64,000 nt of DNA from Acanthaster planci (taxonomy: Eukaryota; Echinodermata; Asteroidea; Valvatida; Acanthasteridae). Under the pieces are notes generated by a model. That model was not told the origin of the DNA, did no database searches, and saw only the letters and a list, made by a program, of their open reading frames with translations. The DNA is taken from contig NW_019091370.1 in NCBI RefSeq assembly GCF_001949145.1, positions 1,938,575 to 2,002,574 on the forward strand, in the 5' to 3' direction. Made by a program: the position numbers and the translations under genes. Positions 1 to 11,200 of this stretch are shown piece after piece; position 1 is the first letter of the stretch; every line of letters begins with the position of its first letter.

Positions 1-59
1 ATACCCAAATTGTTGTACTTGTTACCTTATTCAGCGTTTTGCCATTTGATACCAAACGG

Positions 60-1690
60 AAAGTTTGAATGTAGTTTTGTTGGTTAGTGCAAAATATCAT
101 ATAATTAGATTTGACTAGATTGATACTCAGTTTGTTGGCTAATAGCCAAACGTTTATTTTTGTGAGTTAAAGGACTTAAAATCTGAACAGCTGTATTAAC
201 ATTATCACGACTATAAATAAGGCTTGTGTCATCTGCAAATAGACAAAATAAGACTTTACTAGAGGTATTACATATATCATTAAAATATATGATGAATAGC
301 AGAGGGCCTATACACAGAGCCCTGTGGTACACCACAGGAAATTGTTAGATTGCTGGAGTTAACGGAATTTGAATGATACAAATTGTTTTCAATTGGATAA
401 GTAGCTTTGGAACCATTCCAGTGCAATTCCACGTACACCATCGTGCTCCAATTTACGAATCAAGATGTTGTGATTAACTGTATCAAACGCCTTGGAAAGG
501 TCCAAAAAAACACCCCAATAGGAAATTTCTTTTTTTCTGTTGCAGTTACTAATTTGTTAAAAACGTAGGCAGTTGCCATATTTGTTAAGCGATTTTCTCT
601 AATTCTGAACTGTGAATCAGAGAATGTTATATTTATTGACAAAAGATATAAGTCGCTTATAAACTAACTTCTCACCTACTTTGGAAAATGTAGATAGAAC
701 TGTTATAGGTCTAAAATTTCCAGCATCATGCTTACAGCCATTTTATGAATGGGTATGACCTTACCTATTTTTAATCCTTCTGGAAATGTTCCTGTAATAA
801 AAAAAAATTGTTGAAAATAACAGTCAGTGGTTCGGCTAAAGAGAACATAGCCTGCTTTATCATATATATGTTTAGACCATCACAACCAGGGGCCTTATTT
901 GCAGAAATTTCAGAAAGGACTTTCACTATCTCTTCGCACGTAACAGGTTTCAGAAACAGTGAGTAAGGACATCTGTTAGGCAGGAAGGATTCAAATGAGG
1001 TATTGCATGAAGGAAACTCACTGGCAAGTTTTGCACCAGTATTAATAAAATAACCATTGAAAGCATCGGCAATTTCTCTGTTCCCACCTTGAATTCACCT
1101 TGAATTTAATGAGTAGTGACACACTTAGGTTTGCCCTTGTTTAACCCTAACCCCCTAGGATGTATGTAAAATCGTATTGAAATTGGAGGATTTGGGACTG
1201 TTAGGGTTAATATAGAATTAATCTGGTTCCCTGTACCCTTAGTATTGCCCTCGTCTTTTATCAAACCTTTTGTACAGATAGCTCCTTTTGCAGATCGAAT
1301 TCAAGAATTTAACCTGTTTTCATACACAGAGTAAGTTTGCTTATTTTGCTCCGACGGATGTTTCAGGAAATTTTTGTAAAGAGGATTTTTCTTTCTGATA
1401 GAGGTGTAAATATCGCCAGATAACCAGGGAGATTTAATTTTATCGTAGCGGCATGGGATTTGTCGTAGTAAAAATTCTTCTCATAAAGCTGAAGAATATG
1501 GTCCAGAAAAATCTCGTAGATGTTACTGACATTGCCCAGTGAAGTTAAGTTATCCCAATCAATATCATTTAAATCTTGAATAATTTTTTTCAATGTTATC
1601 AGCATTAAAATCGCGCTTAGATGTATATGTCCGATTGTTTCGACTTTGTTCTTTGAAATTATCAATTCAAACTCTGTTGAAATTGTTGTA
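60..1690 (-). mobile_element. Decayed LINE (non-LTR retrotransposon), reverse transcriptase fragment
   Basis: Read on the minus strand the segment shows ordered reverse transcriptase blocks. Upstream (about 1665-1363) is the linker before RT with a leucine-rich stretch. At about 940-820 the frame reads ISANKAPGCDGLN, the RT entry motif. At about 600-460 come FRIRENRL and then [11 protein letters not shown]. At about 350-290 CGVPQGS is followed, one base out of frame, by GPLLFIIYFNDI, and at about 260-240 is the catalytic FADDTSLI box. This order is that of CR1/Jockey-type LINEs. The frame changes at least twice (for example near 312) and there is an in-frame stop after YLSN at about 395, so the copy is dead. 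No endonuclease domain was found upstream, consistent with 5' truncation. Family assignment beyond CR1/Jockey-like is uncertain. Confidence 0.9.
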
Positions 1691-2193
1691 AAATCAACAA
1701 AGTTTGGAGCCCCATGCCGAGCAGCTGAAGTCCCCGAGGCCTAACAAAATACAACGTGTTGTTTGGTCCTTCAGATTTCATTTGATTTTAAATTTTTAGT
1801 ACGGGTAACCAATGAATTTTTAAATTATCCGCCCAAAACAAACTCACACCCACCCCAAAAAAGGGAATGTTCCCAAGTCTTCTTCAGCAGCCATTTTTCA
1901 AATGACATCAGTCACCTTTTTCGGGCTATTCTGACAAATTGCCAATTTTTGTCTGCTTTGCCCCTAGATGGGTGCCCCTGAATCTACACAGATAATCCTG
2001 GGCCATATACGTACACAATCCCACAATTTCCTGGCCCAAACAGACCCCTCTTTTCAAAAGAATCTGTTGGGGTATTTTTAAGCGCCTCTGGAGAATTTTC
2101 CTTGAATTGGGAGACTGCACCCACAGGTATACAGAGCCTCGTATACCATATACCCAGCAAGAAATGAGACCGAGGGGTACCCCCCCCCCACAT

Positions 2194-2490
2194 GTCCAAT
2201 CCCTATACACATTCCAGACTATTGTTACTTAACACATCCCCCCCCAAGATGTCTGAAAGGAATTCCCCAGATTCCTGCGAGACAATGACCAACACACAGC
2301 AGGGGGTTCTCTCCGTCTCATACCTTGCTGCTCAGGTATAACCCACCCCAAACAAGTCCAATCCCTATACGCACTCAAATCTATTGTTACATAACACATT
2401 CCCGGATGTCTGGAAAGAATGCCTGAGATGCCAGTATAACAATGACCAACACAAAGGCGGGGGGGTTCTCTCTGTCACACGTTTACTTGG
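2194..2490. repeat. Diverged two-copy tandem duplication, about 162 bp
   Basis: The words GTCCAATCCCTATAC, TAACACAT, GATGTCTG and ACAATGACCAACACA recur in the same order starting at 2194 and again at 2356, giving a period near 162 bp with several substitutions and small indels. Both copies include C-rich or G-rich homopolymer runs. No coding potential is evident. Confidence 0.7.
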
Positions 2491-2499
2491 TATGGTTAT

Positions 2500-5176
2500 A
2501 TAGCTTCGAACTCGCAGCTTGTACAATCAGTCAGAATCTCTTTATCCAATCGCAGTAATGCAGCACGCGGGAAATCACATAAGCAACAAAGAACACTAGA
2601 ATTGCTCAACCGTCTCTATTGATTGTGTAAAGCTGCCAGATCGAGGCTCTGCATGCCTATGGCAGCAGCGTGAAAACAGCAAACACAGACTCCCGACCTA
2701 TTTTGTGGGGACGCCTACCCAAAGAGAGCTGCAGCCCCCTAGTGTCACCATTGCTGGAAACAAATTGGCACGCTGTCCTGCATACTGTAAAAATGTGCCG
2801 ACGTGTTTTCTTCAAATTCCTGAAAGAAATCTGCCAGTCGATACAGATATTCCATTTTGTCCCTTCATTTTCACCTTGAAAATACTAGATGTGCTGTGGA
2901 TAACAAACTGTTTATTAAATGCATTGTTAGGGGGCAATTACCAGTTGGTTTAAGTTTCAGAAAATGTGACGTGTTGGTTTTTGTGGGCGTGTATGCCATG
3001 GTGGATAGACCAATGAGAACAGGTTGTCCAGCACATCAGCATTATTTATGGGGCTAACAAGTAACGTTACTGTTTAAAAGACTTCTGTGAGCCTACCTGC
3101 AACTCAAGTCGTGTCTAACTTGGAGTATACAGCAGATTTCATCATGGGTATACCCGCCCTCAAAACAATGTTGAATCACTTTGTCTATTATAGAAACTAT
3201 TAAGGAATCAAGCATTGTAAATAATTTATTTACACATTCAGTTCTGTGGGATATCGTGCAGGGACAGACAGAAATATTACATAGGCTACAGACCTAACAT
3301 CAGGCCGTTAACGAGTAAAGTTACGTCTAGAGTAACTAAGTTATCGATGTAACAAAAATGGTATTATTTCATATACACGTCACTTTACCGATGTCAGTCT
3401 TTGAAAATGAAAGGATAGTATTTTTTCTTTCAAGTGGAGTTCGGTGCAACTGCAAAATCGAATACATCTTCTAGTTCTACTGCTAAAATGAGAGTCAGCA
3501 CGATGGATCGATCGAACACGTACATGGACATGTGAAACGATCAAGGGTCAAAAGTTAAAAATACCACTGCGCAATCGTGGCCAAAAAACGGACGACGGGC
3601 GATACACGACGGGCGATGCACGACGCACGACGGCAAATATGGAATTCCATGCCTAGCACCACTTCATCAGATTTGTGCCTGCTTGTTTTATGTTTAAGTC
3701 TAACACAGTGCAGTTATATCGGGCCCGTTTAAACACTACACAACCTTTTCCTACCATACATTCATCCTCCTTTATAATTATTAAGTATTAGTCTATAAAA
3801 TATACATTGTCTGGAGGGCCCTCTGGAAATCCTGTGTTGTTGTGTGCTTTTCTTTGTGCTTTAAATTTGCCTTAATTTTTGTTTACTTCTTTTCTTTTTT
3901 TTTTGTCAGTCGCTGCCCATTTGGCCGGCGCCCCACCGCTATAGACCAGTAGGTTACCGCTCGTGCATGAATTTCCTATACCGAGGGGTGAATTTGCCTA
4001 CTCTTGTGGATTTAGTAAGATGCCGTCTCGGCTAATACCCCGCCATTGTTTTGAATAGGAGCTGTCGGTCTATGGGTTTACATGTCTGTGAGTGCAACCT
4101 CCGATGATGATCTAAAAATAGCGTCCTCGTTGATAAAAGTATTTGCTGAGAATTGAAAACTACCACCTTCTTTTCACATCCATTGAAAACGGCAGGATCT
4201 TGTTTCTATTGTTGCAGCTCAAAGTGACCGGCAAGTTGAAATGAGCTGAACATTGACCAGATCCCAGTTAGGCTACTTCCTTTACCGACTGGAATTAACC
4301 TCTTAACACCCCTCCCTGAAATGACCTTGGACTCTGACGAGCAAAGAAGAGACAGGTACGCGAATTAAGTCCATATCAACTGAAATGAACGGTCTCTTTT
4401 GCAATGTCGGAATCGCCCCTCGTGATCATGCGCCCGCGGCCGACATGGCGAACCAATTTTTGTAGGCCTAAAATGGCGTCATCTTGCACTGCCACGTCCA
4501 TCGTTTTGAGCAACACTAAAAGACGAACATGACATCTTGGTCTGCCGGTGCAAACCGTTCTACTTTGATCAGAAACTTTCCAAACGAAGGATGACTTTAC
4601 GTACCCGCAGACAAAATGCCGCCCAGGGAATACATAAAAAGAGAAGGCATACAATTTTATACACATGTATGATATGAAGGAGTTACTCTGGGACGGGAAA
4701 TTATGTCTTCTGTAGATTATTATATCCATGTTTAAATATTTCCTTTCTGTCTCCTTTTTCAAAAATACCTAAGCCAATCTAGTCCTGGATGCTATCATTA
4801 TGCACCCCGCCCCCATCTCAAACTCGCCGGAGCATTGAAAGCTGTGCGCCATCGAATCCTTTTGTTAGGTCGTTAAGACCCGTCCTCTTTGTTGAAAGTG
4901 GTAACTACGGATTAGCAATGGTTGCCGTCATATGAGTGTGTACTGTAATTGTGACAAACGGGCTTACATAATGACTCAGCTCTTCCGGGAATAAACCACA
5001 TAAAGCGGCTGTGACGGACTGGTCGTATCTCTTTTCCACGTCACAACATGGTTTCTAAAAATACCTACCGTGGTGAAATCTTTACATAGAAAGAATGACG
5101 AGAGATTGTTTCTTCCGCTCCGGAGTAATCTACATGACGTGAGGGGTAAAAGGAGTATACGAAAACTTGATGCAAA
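2500..5176. other. Gene-free stretch upstream of the SRCR gene
   Basis: No exon with family similarity was recognised on either strand. At 3590-3634 is a short GC-rich tandem of a 14-16 bp unit (GATACACGACGGGC and variants). Several TACATGTA words occur. The last few hundred bases presumably hold the promoter and 5' UTR of the SRCR receptor gene, but no TATA box or initiator could be fixed. Confidence 0.5.
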
Positions 5177-5240
5177 ATGTTTGGCTATGTGGTGTTGATG
5201 GCTTCAACGGGGATTCTATGCATTGGAGCTGTGACGGCAT
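5177..5240 (+). CDS. SRCR receptor exon 1: signal peptide
   Basis: The ATG at 5177 opens a short hydrophobic segment ([17 protein letters not shown] at its end) typical of a secretory signal peptide. After the first base of codon 22 comes a strong donor (T|GTAAGT at 5241). The phase-1 end matches the phase-1 start of the first SRCR exon at 8274, which is the main reason for linking them. Cleavage after VTA is plausible. Reading on past the donor gives only intron. Confidence 0.75.
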
Positions 5241-8200
5241 GTAAGTGCAACAATTATGGCGGATTGTATACCCTAGTTTTTGTCTTTAATCTTGCAAAAC
5301 TAGTAATCCCCTCAAAACAACAAAAGCAACACGACCCTTTTCATTGCGCTGACCCTACTTCTTTTAGAAATTTCAAACTGTAAATTGTGAGAAAATGTGA
5401 CTTTCTTAGGCCCACTGCTGATAAACGAGCCAATTTGAATCCACCGTGTGTCATGTGTTAAAACGCTTTACAGTCATTCGCCCCATTTCCACGTCGCCCC
5501 TAACCACTTCGCCCCAACTCCAATTAGCCCAATCCCACAACACCCTATCTCCACTTCGCCCCATCCCCACCTCGCCCCATTTCCACTTTGCCGTACGTGC
5601 TCGAGTGTGTTACAAAGCCTCTTCAAAAAAATGATCGAGAGAGGAGTTCCACAAACGACATGGAGTTATACGTGTGTATAGAAACTCTATGATGAATTAA
5701 TACATATGGTTGAACTAGCATAGGGTTTATTTCTCATTCTCTTCAAGTTTATTTCAAAGCGATACACAATCCTGTACAAATCGTTTTGGACAGCTGTGTC
5801 TCTTGGCCCGGCACGTATGTTCATGGCTTCATATGAGTGATTGCATATATAGCTCATGTTCACCCAGCACAGCCGATTTATCACTGTAGTTAATACGTGT
5901 ACATGGGATTGACTGGGGGCGCATAACCGGGTAGCCATAATCCGGTCCTGTCTCCTGCGATACGACTTCTAGTTTTGATCGAAAGAGGCAACGGTGAAGA
6001 GCCGTAGCCAGTGTTCGATACTTGTGCATGCCGTAGTCTCACATGGAGACGCCGCACCGCTTGCTGCCAACATAAACCGTTGAAAAAGGTTGTAGGGGTT
6101 TTCCTCAGATGTGAATGTGCAGTGGACGTTTGTAATGACATACATGATTAAGCCAAAAGTGCAATTTTTCTAAAAGAGATATTGAGCCATCTCAAGTAAC
6201 AACGTCATTAGAAGTGAGTATCGTTCCTTGACGTATCAGAAACTGATTTTTGTCGACACCATTAAACCCTACTAAATTCTACACTATTCGAATATCAACT
6301 GGACGTCCGGTTAGGCAATGAATTGCTGTGACAGAATAAAATCACAGCGAACCAGATATTTTAACTTCGTGGATCTGGCTTTAAAAAACTTCTGCAAGCT
6401 AATGACTATCAGGATGGCCTTTAGTTCAACGCTGGCTTCATATTTATGTGTTTGGCATTCTTGTTAAAACCCCGACTGCAAGAATATCATGATTTGTTTG
6501 CATGAAGAGAGGAAATAAACGAATATTCACTACTCGAAAAAGGCTACTGCGTATTTGATTACATAAAATCGCTGACTCACAAAATAATCCGTCAAACGTC
6601 TAGTTTCCATCACAAAAGCTCACTGGCGTTCCAGTGTACGACCCTGAACAATAAGGAAAACCAAGTTGAGGGAGGAAACACACGCGCTGCTGGTGATCGG
6701 ATAAACCTCGGCGCGCCGTGGCAGGAAATTTTGTGGAAACATGCTCACTTCAAGCACGAGCAAAACAACCTAAAGTAAACTCATAAACACAGAAAATACA
6801 CCCATAGACAGGATAAGAAGCTCTGTAATTTACTTGAAGAAATCTTGTAACTTCAATTTTTTTTCGATGCGTGAGGCCATGTACATGTAGACCTACGGTC
6901 GCCGCGGCATGAATAGAAAGATTGCCATGCTACACTCCATCACGCATTCTCTTGCATGGGTGGGGCACGGCAGGAACCAGCGCTTTGCTCACTTGTTTAA
7001 ACCACATCGACAGCGAAACACGAAGGGAAGTAAATTAGCGGAAGCTGCTTTTCAAATGTTGCAAATGTAACTGGGAAAACGTGTAAACACAAGTGTTATG
7101 AGCCCCGAGCTGGACCAAGAAAGGGCGCAATTTTCCTAGTAATAGAGACGGCTTTGGTGGTAACTACGCATCGCTAGTTCACGACCGAATATGAAACGCA
7201 AACGTTGCAGTCACATCGCTACCAACAAAATGAACACTCCCAACCATTGCGACTCTTTTCAACCGATGAGGGGGTGCTTCTGCTAAGGGCGGATAGTGAG
7301 AAAAATGTCATTCTGGGGTATTTGTGAAGACAGAAAAGACAACAGGTTTTATTTATTTGTCTTTCTTAAATTTGTTGTTTCTTACTTGCCAATAAAAATG
7401 TTCTCGCCGAAAAATTTGGGTGGGTGGGGAAATCGGAAGCATTGTTTTGGCCTTTGCAAGTTGGATTCTCCGACCGTTATTTGGGTACTCAAACGTCAAT
7501 GTTTTTTGCATCTAGGCCAATGCCTCTGTTACTAAAGAACAGAATGAACGATAATCAGTGGGGCGAAGTGGAAATGGGGCAAAGTGGTTAGGGGCGAAGT
7601 AGCATGGTCGAAGTGGAAATGGGGCGAATGACCGACACCCATTAAAACACTCATAGTTTCCCCAGATAATTTCCCTCAAAATTCAAAACCCTGCCATCGA
7701 CCCTACACTTATTGAGCATTATGTCACAGTCATCTACCAGGGTGAATTCAAAAGTAATGTAGGCCCTAGCTCTTACTTTGTACCAACAAATCCATGGTAA
7801 AATTAAATTGAAGTGGCAAACACGTAACACAGAAAGCAGCTCATAAATTATTGTTAGAACTAGAGGACAAAAGTTGGCTAAAATTTGCAACATTTACATA
7901 GGCCTATAAGATGTGAGAACAATGATTTTCGAATGACTTACGCACGAAAATAAAGCTGAAACCATTCCAGTCAACAAAAAACATTGTGATACAGTAAAAA
8001 AAGACTAACATTAATATGATAGCGACTTGATGATACTTATGACAATGGCCAGCCGGGAATCACAAACATACTCGTTACCTTCTGAATACCTTTACTGAAC
8101 ATTTTACTGCCTTTGTCAGAACCCTGATTAGGGACCGCATACACAATTACACGTACATGTACAAGAGGCTGTCATTGCCACATGTAGATGTATTGTGTTT

Positions 8201-11200
8201 GGCCGAGCACAAGGAATTTAGGCACAGCCTGAATGTTCATATCTTCGTTGGTCCGTATATTCAATGATAGCAGACTCTGGATACCCGGTTCGTCTGGTCG
8301 GGGGAGCTACCAGCTCTGAGGGTCGCGTGGAGGTACTCGTCGACGGCACCTGGGGAACCGTATGCGACGATGGCTGGGGCTTATCTGAGGCGATGGTCGT
8401 CTGTCGTCAGCTGAATTTCAGCGGGGCAATGTCGGCGCCCGGATCAGCTGACTTTGGTCAAGGTACCGGAGCCATCGTCATGGATGACGTCGAATGCACA
8501 GGGTCGGAGAGCTACCTGAGTTCGTGCTATTTCACGAGGAACCATAATTGTGATCACAGCGAGGACGCAGGGGTAATTTGCAATGGACAGCTAGGTAATC
8601 ATTCTACCTTCTCGTTCCAATCTTACCCAACCAAACCACCTTTATCATTAGCCCCATTACTCCAACCCATGTAAACAACCTCACCCCCAGCCAAGCCCCT
8701 AATAGCTCAGCCAAAGCTGCCCAGTTTGGATTAAATTTCATTTAAATTCAGCACAGCCCATCCGTGCCCAACCCAGCCAGACCTTCCATTCCCTTGTCGA
8801 TGTTATCCCTGTTCTAAGTAAGTTCGCCGTACCCGGTTCGTCTCGCCAGCGGATTCGCCAGCTCCGAGGGTCGCGTGGAAGTACATGTCAACGGCGTCTG
8901 GGGAACCATATGCGAAGATAGCTGGGGCTTGTCAGACGCGATGGTCGTGAGTCGTCAGCTGAATGTGAGCGAGGCAATATCGGCGCCAGGATACTAGGAT
9001 CGGCCCGCTTTGGTCAAAGCAGCGTGTGCATTGTCATGGATGACGTCATCTGTTCTGGCCCATTATGTCCGCATGGCCCATTGTGTCCGCAAACATTTTC
9101 TGGCCCATTATGTCCGCCTCATTTTGTCTGCAGGCCCAATATCCGCCCCATTGTGTCCGCAGGCCCATTATGTCCACCCCATTGTGTCCGCCCCACTGAG
9201 TCCGCGGGCCCATACTGTCCGCCCCATTATGTCCGCCCCAATGAGTCCGCAGGCCCATTANNNNNNNNNNNNNNNNNNNNNNNNNNNNNNNNNNNNNNNN
9301 NNNNNNNNNNNNNNNNNNNNNNNNNNNNNNNNNNNNNNNNNNNNNNNNNNNNNNNNNNNNNNNNNNNNNNNNNNNNNNNNNNNNNNNNNNNNNNNNNNNN
9401 NNNNNNNNNNNNNNNNNNNNNNNNNNNNNNNNNNNNNNNNNNNNNNNNNNNNNNNNNNNNNNNNNNNNNNNNNNNNNNNNNNNNNNNNNNNNNNNNNNNN
9501 NNNNNNNNNNNNNNNNNNNNNNNNNNNNNNNNNNNNNNNNNNNNNNNNNNNNNNNNNNNNNNNNNNNNNNNNNNNNNNNNNNNNNNNNNNNNNNNNNNNN
9601 NNNNNNCCACAGGCCCATTATGTCCGCCCCACTGTGTCCGCAGGCCCATTATGTCCGCCCCACTGTGTCCGCAGGCCCATTATGTCCGCCCCATTGTGTC
9701 CGCGGGCCCATCATGTCCGCCCCATTGTGTCCGCTTTATGTGATTGTTAATTTATAAAGTGTCTGTCACGTATTTTTCATTGTTGTTTTCAGAAGCTTTT
9801 TTTTAATTCCTCGCAGGTATTTAAATGTAGGCTGTTATTCTTCCACAGAAATGATGGAATTAGTTCTTCATTTTGTGTATCCACATGTGTGAAAACTTCC
9901 ACTGCTCTGTGTTGGGTCATTTTCCTAACGGAAAACTGTGTTGGGTCATTTTCCTAACTTTTGTTTCATTTTCCTAACGGAAAATGAAACAAAAGGTCCC
10001 ATATTGTGGGCCAAAATGATACGGTGTGGATTACTCTGTGCACAATGTATTCCTTGTAGTGGGTTTCATGGAAATGTGCATACATGTAGATAGTACATTT
10101 AAAAAATCTTCACTTTTATGAGTAAGCAGGAGCTTGTTTTTGCATTCAATTGGGGACCCTGAACAATAGAGGACAATAAGGTCCCCGATTCACAGGGTGC
10201 CCACTTGACAACTGTGTACAAAACATATGGGTGGTCTTCTAAAAAGGTTGAAGTTCAAACGAAAGAGGAACAATACATGGTCCCCAGTTGCAGGCAAATG
10301 CACACTTGTGTGTGTATAGGGAAGGGATGTAATCATGCAAGTTGCCCTTCGCCTTAAGTTTGATGGAGTGGAGTTCGGCCGCCGCCATGAATTTTGTTTT
10401 TTGAGGCTTGTTTTCTAAGGTTACGTGAAGTGTTTCCATGGCTGAGAAAATAAGGGAAACCGGTCCATGCAAGCAAGGTTTAAGGATAATCGGTCGATTT
10501 TATCCTTTTGCTGGCTGGGGGGTTGGGGGGGTTTCAGGATTATTCCAAAAAGATTGCTACCGTGAATTAGATTTTTTTTAACAAAGAGGGATGAGATTTG
10601 TTATCAGCATTCACAGGGCCACTGCACACTCTTTCCTTACTGTTTGATTTTATAACAGCGTCATGGAGAGCGGTCTGTTTGCTGATGAGAAATGGGTTTG
10701 CGGGTATACCATGGAATCAATCTCTTTTTGACGGGGTGTGGTTCTTAAAAGAACCGGTGAGTTTAAACTTGACGTTTCGGCCAGTGTGCTCTAGCCGTCC
10801 TCAGGAGAGTCCAAAAGAGATTGATTCCATGGTGTACCCGCAAAACCATTTCTCATGTTTCATCCACCATGCAAAGCTTCAAATCTTACAGTTTGCTAAT
10901 GTATTTGAATACTTTTTGAGACTAGCGCAGCATGGAGAGATTATTAGGTTGATATAGCTTTTGAAACACTGGTATAGATACCAGCGTTTGTGCGGATCAG
11001 AACTTCCTAGAAACTTGTGAGATTTGCTTAATTTTCAGGGTACAATCCTTAACTATGAAGGGGTAAATTACTGTGTCTTCCGTTGCGTGAAAATTATTTT
11101 AATAAAAAATAAATAATATGTTCCTTATTAAAGAACACGTTATTATTTTAACTGATGATGGTGAAAATGCAAGTGCAGGCAGATTGTCCCAGAAACAACC

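Noticed and set aside
9010-9750. Long open frames on both strands across 9.0-9.75 kb
   Set aside because: They are the 31-bp minisatellite without stops plus an N gap read as unknown residues.
10598-10957. 119-codon frame on the plus strand
   Set aside because: Runs through a foldback MITE inside an SRCR intron; no domain similarity.
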